From the NCBI GenBank assembly GCA_964017235.1, contig OZ024931.1, positions 127,297,530 to 127,361,529 of the forward strand: DNA of 64,000 nucleotides, written 5' to 3'. Positions within the stretch are counted from its first letter, which is position 1; each line of letters starts with the position of its first letter. Shown here in pieces: positions 27,301 to 43,100 of the stretch. Below the pieces are notes generated by a model. It saw only the letters and a list, made by a program, of their open reading frames with translations, did no database searches and was not told where the DNA came from. This stretch comes from Sabellastarte sp. h YS-2021. Taxonomy: Eukaryota; Annelida; Polychaeta; Sabellida; Sabellidae. The translations under genes and the position numbers were made by a program.

Positions 27301-30300
27301 CAAATTCATTCTTTGATATAAACTAAGTTTCCTGTGAAAATTTCAGCCAGATTGACCAACTTTAAGGGGTGTTTTGGGCTGATTTGGCATTTTATGAATA
27401 CCTCGCCAACTACACTCCCTGAACCTGCACTTTGGGCTAGATATGTAATTCTGAAGGAACACACTACTAAAACTCATTTCAGTGGCGACTCCTGTGGGAA
27501 ACAATATGGTTTTCAACCTTGAATCTACCTTAATTGAGAATATATCAGCATATCCTGATACAGCCATCTGAGGCTGTATTTTGGCCTTCCTGGACCACAT
27601 ATTACACATATGACACCACTGGTATACCAGATGTAATCCTAAAACCTATGCAATCAGATTTAGTAGGTGGCAAGTAATTTTTGGGCCAAATTTCAGACTT
27701 ATAGACCAACATTTGATACTGGTTTGGGCTGATTTATATCTATTTTTGGCTAATTTTACAACAATATTTTGGTGAAATAATTTCTGATTAGACATGTAAT
27801 GCTCCAAATGTGCCTAAAATATCCTTACTAATTATTAAAACATGAATGAAATTAAATTTTGGCTTCAGATTGACAAAATTAGGATATACTTGATATTTCC
27901 ACCTGAGGGGTGACCAAGGCCCCCCACACCCCGGAAATTGAAATTTTTAAAATGGCCCTCGAGTAGCCCAAACCAATACAAATTCATTCTTTGATATAAA
28001 CTAAGTTTCCTGTGAAAATTTCAGCCAGATTGACCAACTTTAAGGGGTGTTTTGGGCTGATTTGGCATTTTATGAATACCTCGCCAACTACACTCCCTGA
28101 ACCTGCACTTTGGGCTAGATATGTAATTCTGAAGGAACACACTGCTAAAACTCATTTCAGTGGCGACTCCTGTGGGAAACAATATGGTTTTCAACCTTGA
28201 ATCTACCTTAATTGAGAATATATCAGCATATCCTGATACAGCCATCTGAGGCTGTATTTTGGCCTTCCTGGACCACATATTACACATATGACACCACTGG
28301 TATACCAGATGTAATCCTAAAACCTATGCAATCAGATTTAGTAGGTGGCAAGTAATTTTTGGGCCAAATTTCAGACTTATAGACCAACATTTGATACTGG
28401 TTTGGGCTGATTTATATCTATTTTTGGCTAATTTTACAACAATATTTTGGTGAAATAATTTCTGATTAGACATGTAATGCTCCAAATGTGCCTAAAATAT
28501 CCTTACTAATTATTAAAACATGAATGAAATTAAATTTTGGCTTCAGATTGACAAAATTAGGATATACTTGATATTTCCACCTGAGGGGTGACCTAGGCCC
28601 CCCACACCCCGGAAATTGAAATTTTTAAAATGGCCCTCGAGTAGCCCAAACCAATACAAATTCATTCTTTGATATAAACTAAGTTTCCTGTGAAAATTTC
28701 AGCCAGATTGACCAACTTTAAGGGGTGTTTTGGGCTGATTTGGCATTTTATGAATACCTCGCCAACTACACTCCCTGAACCTGCACTTTGGGCTAGATAT
28801 GTAATTCTGAAGGAACACACTACTAAAACTCATTTCAGTGGCGACTCCTGTGGGAAACAATATGGTTTTCAACCTTGAATCTACCTTAATTGAGAATATA
28901 TCAGCATATCCTGATACAGCCATCTGAGGCTGTATTTTGGCCTTCCTGGACCACATATTACACATATGACACCACTGGTATACCAGATGTAATCCTAAAA
29001 CCTATGCAATCAGATTTAGTAGGTGGCAAGTAATTTTTGGGCCAAATTTCAGACTTATAGACCAACATTTGATACTGGTTTGGGCTGATTTATATCTATT
29101 TTTGGCTAATTTTACAACAATATTTTGGTGAAATAATTTCTGATTAGACATGTAATGCTCCAAATGTGCCTAAAATATCCTTACTAATTATTAAAACATG
29201 AATGAAATTAAATTTTGGCTTCAGATTGACAAAATTAGGATATACTTGATATTTCCACCTGAGGGGTGACCTAGGCCCCCCACACCCCGGAAATTGAAAT
29301 TTTTAAAATGGCCCTCGAGTAGCCCAAACCAATACAAATTCATTCTTTGATATAAACTAAGTTTCCTGTGAAAATTTCAGCCAGATTGACCAACTTTAAG
29401 GGGTGTTTTGGGCTGATTTGGCATTTTATGAATACCTCGCCAACTACACTCCCTGAACCTGCACTTTGGGCTAGATATGTAATTCTGAAGGAACACACTA
29501 CTAAAACTCATTTCAGTGGCGACTCCTGTGGGAAACAATATGGTTTTCAACCTTGAATCTACCTTAATTGAGAATATATCAGCATATCCTGATACAGCCA
29601 TCTGAGGCTGTATTTTGGCCTTCCTGGACCACATATTACACATATGACACCACTGGTATACCAGATGTAATCCTAAAACCTATGCAATCAGATTTAGTAG
29701 GTGGCAAGTAATTTTTGGGCCAAATTTCAGACTTATAGACCAACATTTGATACTGGTTTGGGCTGATTTATATCTATTTTTGGCTAATTTTACAACAATA
29801 TTTTGGTGAAATAATTTCTGATTAGACATGTAATGCTCCAAATGTGCCTAAAATATCCTTACTAATTATTAAAACATGAATGAAATTAAATTTTGGCTTC
29901 AGATTGACAAAATTAGGATATACTTGATATTTCCACCTGAGGGGTGACCAAGGCCCCCCACACCCCGGAAATTGAAATTTTTAAAATGGCCCTCGAGTAG
30001 CCCAAACCAATACAAATTCATTCTTTGATATAAACTAAGTTTCCTGTGAAAATTTCAGCCAGATTGACCAACTTTAAGGGGTGTTTTGGGCTGATTTGGC
30101 ATTTTATGAATACCTCGCCAACTACACTCCCTGAACCTGCACTTTGGGCTAGATATGTAATTCTGAAGGAACACACTGCTAAAACTCATTTCAGTGGCGA
30201 CTCCTGTGGGAAACAATATGGTTTTCAACCTTGAATCTACCTTAATTGAGAATATATCAGCATATCCTGATACAGCCATCTGAGGCTGTATTTTGGCCTT

Positions 30301-32212
30301 CCTGGACCACATATTACACATATGACACCACTGGTATACCAGATGTAATCCTAAAACCTATGCAATCAGATTTAGTAGGTGGCAAGTAATTTTTGGGCCA
30401 AATTTCAGACTTATAGACCAACATTTGATACTGGTTTGGGCTGATTTATATCTATTTTTGGCTAATTTTACAACAATATTTTGGTGAAATAATTTCTGAT
30501 TAGACATGTAATGCTCCAAATGTGCCTAAAATATCCTTACTAATTATTAAAACATGAATGAAATTAAATTTTGGCTTCAGATTGACAAAATTAGGATATA
30601 CTTGATATTTCCACCTGAGGGGTGACCTAGGCCCCCCACACCCCGGAAATTGAAATTTTTAAAATGGCCCTCGAGTAGCCCAAACCAATACAAATTCATT
30701 CTTTGATATAAACTAAGTTTCCTGTGAAAATTTCAGCCAGATTGACCAACTTTAAGGGGTGTTTTGGGCTGATTTGGCATTTTATGAATACCTCGCCAAC
30801 TACACTCCCTGAACCTGCACTTTGGGCTAGATATGTAATTCTGAAGGAACACACTACTAAAACTCATTTCAGTGGCGACTCCTGTGGGAAACAATATGGT
30901 TTTCAACCTTGAATCTACCTTAATTGAGAATATATCAGCATATCCTGATACAGCCATCTGAGGCTGTATTTTGGCCTTCCTGGACCACATATTACACATA
31001 TGACACCACTGGTATACCAGATGTAATCCTAAAACCTATGCAATCAGATTTAGTAGGTGGCAAGTAATTTTTGGGCCAAATTTCAGACTTATAGACCAAC
31101 ATTTGATACTGGTTTGGGCTGATTTATATCTATTTTTGGCTAATTTTACAACAATATTTTGGTGAAATAATTTCTGATTAGACATGTAATGCTCCAAATG
31201 TGCCTAAAATATCCTTACTAATTATTAAAACATGAATGAAATTAAATTTTGGCTTCAGATTGACAAAATTAGGATATACTTGATATTTCCACCTGAGGGG
31301 TGACCTAGGCCCCCCACACCCCGGAAATTGAAATTTTTAAAATGGCCCTCGAGTAGCCCAAACCAATACAAATTCATTCTTTGATATAAACTAAGTTTCC
31401 TGTGAAAATTTCAGCCAGATTGACCAACTTTAAGGGGTGTTTTGGGCTGATTTGGCATTTTATGAATACCTCGCCAACTACACTCCCTGAACCTGCACTT
31501 TGGGCTAGATATGTAATTCTGAAGGAACACACTACTAAAACTCATTTCAGTGGCGACTCCTGTGGGAAACAATATGGTTTTCAACCTTGAATCTACCTTA
31601 ATTGAGAATATATCAGCATATCCTGATACAGCCATCTGAGGCTGTATTTTGGCCTTCCTGGACCACATATTACACATATGACACCACTGGTATACCAGAT
31701 GTAATCCTAAAACCTATGCAATCAGATTTAGTAGGTGGCAAGTAATTTTTGGGCCAAATTTCAGACTTATAGACCAACATTTGATACTGGTTTGGGCTGA
31801 TTTATATCTATTTTTGGCTAATTTTACAACAATATTTTGGTGAAATAATTTCTGATTAGACATGTAATGCTCCAAATGTGCCTAAAATATCCTTACTAAT
31901 TATTAAAACATGAATGAAATTAAATTTTGGCTTCAGATTGACAAAATTAGGATATACTTGATATTTCCACCTGAGGGGTGACCAAGGCCCCCCACACCCC
32001 GGAAATTGAAATTTTTAAAATGGCCCTCGAGTAGCCCAAACCAATACAAATTCATTCTTTGATATAAACTAAGTTTCCTGTGAAAATTTCAGCCAGATTG
32101 ACCAACTTTAAGGGGTGTTTTGGGCTGATTTGGCATTTTATGAATACCTCGCCAACTACACTCCCTGAACCTGCACTTTGGGCTAGATATGTAATTCTGA
32201 AGGAACACACTG
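24348..32212. repeat. Trimeric higher-order repeat (2,034 bp, about four copies)
   Basis: Three linked variants at 24348 (tgtcta), 24518 (gagagg) and 24886 (ccatat) recur exactly 2,034 bp later at 26382, 26552 and 26920. A ccaagg variant recurs at the same period at 25882, 27916, 29950 and 31984. From the second of these on it is linked to an actgctaa variant 228 bp downstream (28144, 30178, 32212). Intervening units carry the consensus cctagg and actacta. This pattern is the signature of three-monomer blocks copied as a unit. Confidence 0.8.
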
Positions 32213-35200
32213 CTAAAACTCATTTCAGTGGCGACTCCTGTGGGAAACAATATGGTTTTCAACCTTGAATCTACCTTAATTGAGAATATATCAGCATATC
32301 CTGATACAGCCATCTGAGGCTGTATTTTGGCCTTCCTGGACCACATATTACACATATGACACCACTGGTATACCAGATGTAATCCTAAAACCTATGCAAT
32401 CAGATTTAGTAGGTGGCAAGTAATTTTTGGGCCAAATTTCAGACTTATAGACCAACATTTGATACTGGTTTGGGCTGATTTATATCTATTTTTGGCTAAT
32501 TTTACAACAATATTTTGGTGAAATAATTTCTGATTAGACATGTAATGCTCCAAATGTGCCTAAAATATCCTTACTAATTATTAAAACATGAATGAAATTA
32601 AATTTTGGCTTCAGATTGACAAAATTAGGATATACTTGATATTTCCACCTGAGGGGTGACCTAGGCCCCCCACACCCCGGAAATTGAAATTTTTAAAATG
32701 GCCCTCGAGTAGCCCAAACCAATACAAATTCATTCTTTGATATAAACTAAGTTTCCTGTGAAAATTTCAGCCAGATTGACCAACTTTAAGGGGTGTTTTG
32801 GGCTGATTTGGCATTTTATGAATACCTCGCCAACTACACTCCCTGAACCTGCACTTTGGGCTAGATATGTAATTCTGAAGGAACACACTGCTAAAACTCA
32901 TTTCAGTGGCGACTCCTGTGGGAAACAATATGGTTTTCAACCTTGAATCTACCTTAATTGAGAATATATCAGCATATCCTGATACAGCCATCTGAGGCTG
33001 TATTTTGGCCTTCCTGGACCACATATTACACATATGACACCACTGGTATACCAGATGTAATCCTAAAACCTATGCAATCAGATTTAGTAGGTGGCAAGTA
33101 ATTTTTGGGCCAAATTTCAGACTTATAGACCAACATTTGATACTGGTTTGGGCTGATTTATATCTATTTTTGGCTAATTTTACAACAATATTTTGGTGAA
33201 ATAATTTCTGATTAGACATGTAATGCTCCAAATGTGCCTAAAATATCCTTACTAATTATTAAAACATGAATGAAATTAAATTTTGGCTTCAGATTGACAA
33301 AATTAGGATATACTTGATATTTCCACCTGAGGGGTGACCAAGGCCCCCCACACCCCGGAAATTGAAATTTTTAAAATGGCCCTCGAGTAGCCCAAACCAA
33401 TACAAATTCATTCTTTGATATAAACTAAGTTTCCTGTGAAAATTTCAGCCAGATTGACCAACTTTAAGGGGTGTTTTGGGCTGATTTGGCATTTTATGAA
33501 TACCTCGCCAACTACACTCCCTGAACCTGCACTTTGGGCTAGATATGTAATTCTGAAGGAACACACTGCTAAAACTCATTTCAGTGGCGACTCCTGTGGG
33601 AAACAATATGGTTTTCAACCTTGAATCTACCTTAATTGAGAATATATCAGCATATCCTGATACAGCCATCTGAGGCTGTATTTTGGCCTTCCTGGACCAC
33701 ATATTACACATATGACACCACTGGTATACCAGATGTAATCCTAAAACCTATGCAATCAGATTTAGTAGGTGGCAAGTAATTTTTGGGCCAAATTTCAGAC
33801 TTATAGACCAACATTTGATACTGGTTTGGGCTGATTTATATCTATTTTTGGCTAATTTTACAACAATATTTTGGTGAAATAATTTCTGATTAGACATGTA
33901 ATGCTCCAAATGTGCCTAAAATATCCTTACTAATTATTAAAACATGAATGAAATTAAATTTTGGCTTCAGATTGACAAAATTAGGATATACTTGATATTT
34001 CCACCTGAGGGGTGACCTAGGCCCCCCACACCCCGGAAATTGAAATTTTTAAAATGGCCCTCGAGTAGCCCAAACCAATACAAATTCATTCTTTGATATA
34101 AACTAAGTTTCCTGTGAAAATTTCAGCCAGATTGACCAACTTTAAGGGGTGTTTTGGGCTGATTTGGCATTTTATGAATACCTCGCCAACTACACTCCCT
34201 GAACCTGCACTTTGGGCTAGATATGTAATTCTGAAGGAACACACTGCTAAAACTCATTTCAGTGGCGACTCCTGTGGGAAACAATATGGTTTTCAACCTT
34301 GAATCTACCTTAATTGAGAATATATCAGCATATCCTGATACAGCCATCTGAGGCTGTATTTTGGCCTTCCTGGACCACATATTACACATATGACACCACT
34401 GGTATACCAGATGTAATCCTAAAACCTATGCAATCAGATTTAGTAGGTGGCAAGTAATTTTTGGGCCAAATTTCAGACTTATAGACCAACATTTGATACT
34501 GGTTTGGGCTGATTTATATCTATTTTTGGCTAATTTTACAACAATATTTTGGTGAAATAATTTCTGATTAGACATGTAATGCTCCAAATGTGCCTAAAAT
34601 ATCCTTACTAATTATTAAAACATGAATGAAATTAAATTTTGGCTTCAGATTGACAAAATTAGGATATACTTGATATTTCCACCTGAGGGGTGACCAAGGC
34701 CCCCCACACCCCGGAAATTGAAATTTTTAAAATGGCCCTCGAGTAGCCCAAACCAATACAAATTCATTCTTTGATATAAACTAAGTTTCCTGTGAAAATT
34801 TCAGCCAGATTGACCAACTTTAAGGGGTGTTTTGGGCTGATTTGGCATTTTATGAATACCTCGCCAACTACACTCCCTGAACCTGCACTTTGGGCTAGAT
34901 ATGTAATTCTGAAGGAACACACTGCTAAAACTCATTTCAGTGGCGACTCCTGTGGGAAACAATATGGTTTTCAACCTTGAATCTACCTTAATTGAGAATA
35001 TATCAGCATATCCTGATACAGCCATCTGAGGCTGTATTTTGGCCTTCCTGGACCACATATTACACATATGACACCACTGGTATACCAGATGTAATCCTAA
35101 AACCTATGCAATCAGATTTAGTAGGTGGCAAGTAATTTTTGGGCCAAATTTCAGACTTATAGACCAACATTTGATACTGGTTTGGGCTGATTTATATCTA

Positions 35201-38200
35201 TTTTTGGCTAATTTTACAACAATATTTTGGTGAAATAATTTCTGATTAGACATGTAATGCTCCAAATGTGCCTAAAATATCCTTACTAATTATTAAAACA
35301 TGAATGAAATTAAATTTTGGCTTCAGATTGACAAAATTAGGATATACTTGATATTTCCACCTGAGGGGTGACCTAGGCCCCCCACACCCCGGAAATTGAA
35401 ATTTTTAAAATGGCCCTCGAGTAGCCCAAACCAATACAAATTCATTCTTTGATATAAACTAAGTTTCCTGTGAAAATTTCAGCCAGATTGACCAACTTTA
35501 AGGGGTGTTTTGGGCTGATTTGGCATTTTATGAATACCTCGCCAACTACACTCCCTGAACCTGCACTTTGGGCTAGATATGTAATTCTGAAGGAACACAC
35601 TACTAAAACTCATTTCAGTGGCGACTCCTGTGGGAAACAATATGGTTTTCAACCTTGAATCTACCTTAATTGAGAATATATCAGCATATCCTGATACAGC
35701 CATCTGAGGCTGTATTTTGGCCTTCCTGGACCACATATTACACATATGACACCACTGGTATACCAGATGTAATCCTAAAACCTATGCAATCAGATTTAGT
35801 AGGTGGCAAGTAATTTTTGGGCCAAATTTCAGACTTATAGACCAACATTTGATACTGGTTTGGGCTGATTTATATCTATTTTTGGCTAATTTTACAACAA
35901 TATTTTGGTGAAATAATTTCTGATTAGACATGTAATGCTCCAAATGTGCCTAAAATATCCTTACTAATTATTAAAACATGAATGAAATTAAATTTTGGCT
36001 TCAGATTGACAAAATTAGGATATACTTGATATTTCCACCTGAGGGGTGACCTAGGCCCCCCACACCCCGGAAATTGAAATTTTTAAAATGGCCCTCGAGT
36101 AGCCCAAACCAATACAAATTCATTCTTTGATATAAACTAAGTTTCCTGTGAAAATTTCAGCCAGATTGACCAACTTTAAGGGGTGTTTTGGGCTGATTTG
36201 GCATTTTATGAATACCTCGCCAACTACACTCCCTGAACCTGCACTTTGGGCTAGATATGTAATTCTGAAGGAACACACTACTAAAACTCATTTCAGTGGC
36301 GACTCCTGTGGGAAACAATATGGTTTTCAACCTTGAATCTACCTTAATTGAGAATATATCAGCATATCCTGATACAGCCATCTGAGGCTGTATTTTGGCC
36401 TTCCTGGACCACATATTACACATATGACACCACTGGTATACCAGATGTAATCCTAAAACCTATGCAATCAGATTTAGTAGGTGGCAAGTAATTTTTGGGC
36501 CAAATTTCAGACTTATAGACCAACATTTGATACTGGTTTGGGCTGATTTATATCTATTTTTGGCTAATTTTACAACAATATTTTGGTGAAATAATTTCTG
36601 ATTAGACATGTAATGCTCCAAATGTGCCTAAAATATCCTTACTAATTATTAAAACATGAATGAAATTAAATTTTGGCTTCAGATTGACAAAATTAGGATA
36701 TACTTGATATTTCCACCTGAGGGGTGACCAAGGCCCCCCACACCCCGGAAATTGAAATTTTTAAAATGGCCCTCGAGTAGCCCAAACCAATACAAATTCA
36801 TTCTTTGATATAAACTAAGTTTCCTGTGAAAATTTCAGCCAGATTGACCAACTTTAAGGGGTGTTTTGGGCTGATTTGGCATTTTATGAATACCTCGCCA
36901 ACTACACTCCCTGAACCTGCACTTTGGGCTAGATATGTAATTCTGAAGGAACACACTGCTAAAACTCATTTCAGTGGCGACTCCTGTGGGAAACAATATG
37001 GTTTTCAACCTTGAATCTACCTTAATTGAGAATATATCAGCATATCCTGATACAGCCATCTGAGGCTGTATTTTGGCCTTCCTGGACCACATATTACACA
37101 TATGACACCACTGGTATACCAGATGTAATCCTAAAACCTATGCAATCAGATTTAGTAGGTGGCAAGTAATTTTTGGGCCAAATTTCAGACTTATAGACCA
37201 ACATTTGATACTGGTTTGGGCTGATTTATATCTATTTTTGGCTAATTTTACAACAATATTTTGGTGAAATAATTTCTGATTAGACATGTAATGCTCCAAA
37301 TGTGCCTAAAATATCCTTACTAATTATTAAAACATGAATGAAATTAAATTTTGGCTTCAGATTGACAAAATTAGGATATACTTGATATTTCCACCTGAGG
37401 GGTGACCAAGGCCCCCCACACCCCGGAAATTGAAATTTTTAAAATGGCCCTCGAGTAGCCCAAACCAATACAAATTCATTCTTTGATATAAACTAAGTTT
37501 CCTGTGAAAATTTCAGCCAGATTGACCAACTTTAAGGGGTGTTTTGGGCTGATTTGGCATTTTATGAATACCTCGCCAACTACACTCCCTGAACCTGCAC
37601 TTTGGGCTAGATATGTAATTCTGAAGGAACACACTACTAAAACTCATTTCAGTGGCGACTCCTGTGGGAAACAATATGGTTTTCAACCTTGAATCTACCT
37701 TAATTGAGAATATATCAGCATATCCTGATACAGCCATCTGAGGCTGTATTTTGGCCTTCCTGGACCACATATTACACATATGACACCACTGGTATACCAG
37801 ATGTAATCCTAAAACCTATGCAATCAGATTTAGTAGGTGGCAAGTAATTTTTGGGCCAAATTTCAGACTTATAGACCAACATTTGATACTGGTTTGGGCT
37901 GATTTATATCTATTTTTGGCTAATTTTACAACAATATTTTGGTGAAATAATTTCTGATTAGACATGTAATGCTCCAAATGTGCCTAAAATATCCTTACTA
38001 ATTATTAAAACATGAATGAAATTAAATTTTGGCTTCAGATTGACAAAATTAGGATATACTTGATATTTCCACCTGAGGGGTGACCTAGGCCCCCCACACC
38101 CCGGAAATTGAAATTTTTAAAATGGCCCTCGAGTAGCCCAAACCAATACAAATTCATTCTTTGATATAAACTAAGTTTCCTGTGAAAATTTCAGCCAGAT

Positions 38201-40120
38201 TGACCAACTTTAAGGGGTGTTTTGGGCTGATTTGGCATTTTATGAATACCTCGCCAACTACACTCCCTGAACCTGCACTTTGGGCTAGATATGTAATTCT
38301 GAAGGAACACACTACTAAAACTCATTTCAGTGGCGACTCCTGTGGGAAACAATATGGTTTTCAACCTTGAATCTACCTTAATTGAGAATATATCAGCATA
38401 TCCTGATACAGCCATCTGAGGCTGTATTTTGGCCTTCCTGGACCACATATTACACATATGACACCACTGGTATACCAGATGTAATCCTAAAACCTATGCA
38501 ATCAGATTTAGTAGGTGGCAAGTAATTTTTGGGCCAAATTTCAGACTTATAGACCAACATTTGATACTGGTTTGGGCTGATTTATATCTATTTTTGGCTA
38601 ATTTTACAACAATATTTTGGTGAAATAATTTCTGATTAGACATGTAATGCTCCAAATGTGCCTAAAATATCCTTACTAATTATTAAAACATGAATGAAAT
38701 TAAATTTTGGCTTCAGATTGACAAAATTAGGATATACTTGATATTTCCACCTGAGGGGTGACCTAGGCCCCCCACACCCCGGAAATTGAAATTTTTAAAA
38801 TGGCCCTCGAGTAGCCCAAACCAATACAAATTCATTCTTTGATATAAACTAAGTTTCCTGTGAAAATTTCAGCCAGATTGACCAACTTTAAGGGGTGTTT
38901 TGGGCTGATTTGGCATTTTATGAATACCTCGCCAACTACACTCCCTGAACCTGCACTTTGGGCTAGATATGTAATTCTGAAGGAACACACTACTAAAACT
39001 CATTTCAGTGGCGACTCCTGTGGGAAACAATATGGTTTTCAACCTTGAATCTACCTTAATTGAGAATATATCAGCATATCCTGATACAGCCATCTGAGGC
39101 TGTATTTTGGCCTTCCTGGACCACATATTACACATATGACACCACTGGTATACCAGATGTAATCCTAAAACCTATGCAATCAGATTTAGTAGGTGGCAAG
39201 TAATTTTTGGGCCAAATTTCAGACTTATAGACCAACATTTGATACTGGTTTGGGCTGATTTATATCTATTTTTGGCTAATTTTACAACAATATTTTGGTG
39301 AAATAATTTCTGATTAGACATGTAATGCTCCAAATGTGCCTAAAATATCCTTACTAATTATTAAAACATGAATGAAATTAAATTTTGGCTTCAGATTGAC
39401 AAAATTAGGATATACTTGATATTTCCACCTGAGGGGTGACCAAGGCCCCCCACACCCCGGAAATTGAAATTTTTAAAATGGCCCTCGAGTAGCCCAAACC
39501 AATACAAATTCATTCTTTGATATAAACTAAGTTTCCTGTGAAAATTTCAGCCAGATTGACCAACTTTAAGGGGTGTTTTGGGCTGATTTGGCATTTTATG
39601 AATACCTCGCCAACTACACTCCCTGAACCTGCACTTTGGGCTAGATATGTAATTCTGAAGGAACACACTGCTAAAACTCATTTCAGTGGCGACTCCTGTG
39701 GGAAACAATATGGTTTTCAACCTTGAATCTACCTTAATTGAGAATATATCAGCATATCCTGATACAGCCATCTGAGGCTGTATTTTGGCCTTCCTGGACC
39801 ACATATTACACATATGACACCACTGGTATACCAGATGTAATCCTAAAACCTATGCAATCAGATTTAGTAGGTGGCAAGTAATTTTTGGGCCAAATTTCAG
39901 ACTTATAGACCAACATTTGATACTGGTTTGGGCTGATTTATATCTATTTTTGGCTAATTTTACAACAATATTTTGGTGAAATAATTTCTGATTAGACATG
40001 TAATGCTCCAAATGTGCCTAAAATATCCTTACTAATTATTAAAACATGAATGAAATTAAATTTTGGCTTCAGATTGACAAAATTAGGATATACTTGATAT
40101 TTCCACCTGAGGGGTGACCA
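31984..40120. repeat. Block of mixed higher-order periodicity
   Basis: The linked ccaagg plus actgctaa haplotype occurs at 31984, 33340 and 34696 (two-monomer spacing), then 36730 (three monomers) and 39442 (four monomers). At 36730 and 39442 the next unit also has ccaagg but not actgctaa (37408 and 40120), so a four-monomer block seems to have been copied there. The actgctaa variant alone also marks the units between the dimers at about 32.89 and 34.25 kb. Confidence 0.65.
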
Positions 40121-43100
40121 AGGCCCCCCACACCCCGGAAATTGAAATTTTTAAAATGGCCCTCGAGTAGCCCAAACCAATACAAATTCATTCTTTGATA
40201 TAAACTAAGTTTCCTGTGAAAATTTCAGCCAGATTGACCAACTTTAAGGGGTGTTTTGGGCTGATTTGGCATTTTATGAATACCTCGCCAACTACACTCC
40301 CTGAACCTGCACTTTGGGCTAGATATGTAATTCTGAAGGAACACACTACTAAAACTCATTTCAGTGGCGACTCCTGTGGGAAACAATATGGTTTTCAACC
40401 TTGAATCTACCTTAATTGAGAATATATCAGCATATCCTGATACAGCCATCTGAGGCTGTATTTTGGCCTTCCTGGACCACATATTACACATATGACACCA
40501 CTGGTATACCAGATGTAATCCTAAAACCTATGCAATCAGATTTAGTAGGTGGCAAGTAATTTTTGGGCCAAATTTCAGACTTATAGACCAACATTTGATA
40601 CTGGTTTGGGCTGATTTATATCTATTTTTGGCTAATTTTACAACAATATTTTGGTGAAATAATTTCTGATTAGACATGTAATGCTCCAAATGTGCCTAAA
40701 ATATCCTTACTAATTATTAAAACATGAATGAAATTAAATTTTGGCTTCAGATTGACAAAATTAGGATATACTTGATATTTCCACCTGAGGGGTGACCTAG
40801 GCCCCCCACACCCCGGAAATTGAAATTTTTAAAATGGCCCTCGAGTAGCCCAAACCAATACAAATTCATTCTTTGATATAAACTAAGTTTCCTGTGAAAA
40901 TTTCAGCCAGATTGACCAACTTTAAGGGGTGTTTTGGGCTGATTTGGCATTTTATGAATACCTCGCCAACTACACTCCCTGAACCTGCACTTTGGGCTAG
41001 ATATGTAATTCTGAAGGAACACACTACTAAAACTCATTTCAGTGGCGACTCCTGTGGGAAACAATATGGTTTTCAACCTTGAATCTACCTTAATTGAGAA
41101 TATATCAGCATATCCTGATACAGCCATCTGAGGCTGTATTTTGGCCTTCCTGGACCACATATTACACATATGACACCACTGGTATACCAGATGTAATCCT
41201 AAAACCTATGCAATCAGATTTAGTAGGTGGCAAGTAATTTTTGGGCCAAATTTCAGACTTATAGACCAACATTTGATACTGGTTTGGGCTGATTTATATC
41301 TATTTTTGGCTAATTTTACAACAATATTTTGGTGAAATAATTTCTGATTAGACATGTAATGCTCCAAATGTGCCTAAAATATCCTTACTAATTATTAAAA
41401 CATGAATGAAATTAAATTTTGGCTTCAGATTGACAAAATTAGGATATACTTGATATTTCCACCTGAGGGGTGACCTAGGCCCCCCACACCCCGGAAATTG
41501 AAATTTTTAAAATGGCCCTCGAGTAGCCCAAACCAATACAAATTCATTCTTTGATATAAACTAAGTTTCCTGTGAAAATTTCAGCCAGATTGACCAACTT
41601 TAAGGGGTGTTTTGGGCTGATTTGGCATTTTATGAATACCTCGCCAACTACACTCCCTGAACCTGCACTTTGGGCTAGATATGTAATTCTGAAGGAACAC
41701 ACTACTAAAACTCATTTCAGTGGCGACTCCTGTGGGAAACAATATGGTTTTCAACCTTGAATCTACCTTAATTGAGAATATATCAGCATATCCTGATACA
41801 GCCATCTGAGGCTGTATTTTGGCCTTCCTGGACCACATATTACACATATGACACCACTGGTATACCAGATGTAATCCTAAAACCTATGCAATCAGATTTA
41901 GTAGGTGGCAAGTAATTTTTGGGCCAAATTTCAGACTTATAGACCAACATTTGATACTGGTTTGGGCTGATTTATATCTATTTTTGGCTAATTTTACAAC
42001 AATATTTTGGTGAAATAATTTCTGATTAGACATGTAATGCTCCAAATGTGCCTAAAATATCCTTACTAATTATTAAAACATGAATGAAATTAAATTTTGG
42101 CTTCAGATTGACAAAATTAGGATATACTTGATATTTCCACCTGAGGGGTGACCTAGGCCCCCCACACCCCGGAAATTGAAATTTTTAAAATGGCCCTCGA
42201 GTAGCCCAAACCAATACAAATTCATTCTTTGATATAAACTAAGTTTCCTGTGAAAATTTCAGCCAGATTGACCAACTTTAAGGGGTGTTTTGGGCTGATT
42301 TGGCATTTTATGAATACCTCGCCAACTACACTCCCTGAACCTGCACTTTGGGCTAGATATGTAATTCTGAAGGAACACACTACTAAAACTCATTTCAGTG
42401 GCGACTCCTGTGGGAAACAATATGGTTTTCAACCTTGAATCTACCTTAATTGAGAATATATCAGCATATCCTGATACAGCCATCTGAGGCTGTATTTTGG
42501 CCTTCCTGGACCACATATTACACATATGACACCACTGGTATACCAGATGTAATCCTAAAACCTATGCAATCAGATTTAGTAGGTGGCAAGTAATTTTTGG
42601 GCCAAATTTCAGACTTATAGACCAACATTTGATACTGGTTTGGGCTGATTTATATCTATTTTTGGCTAATTTTACAACAATATTTTGGTGAAATAATTTC
42701 TGATTAGACATGTAATGCTCCAAATGTGCCTAAAATATCCTTACTAATTATTAAAACATGAATGAAATTAAATTTTGGCTTCAGATTGACAAAATTAGGA
42801 TATACTTGATATTTCCACCTGAGGGGTGACCTAGGCCCCCCACACCCCGGAAATTGAAATTTTTAAAATGGCCCTCGAGTAGCCCAAACCAATACAAATT
42901 CATTCTTTGATATAAACTAAGTTTCCTGTGAAAATTTCAGCCAGATTGACCAACTTTAAGGGGTGTTTTGGGCTGATTTGGCATTTTATGAATACCTCGC
43001 CAACTACACTCCCTGAACCTGCACTTTGGGCTAGATATGTAATTCTGAAGGAACACACTACTAAAACTCATTTCAGTGGCGACTCCTGTGGGAAACAATA

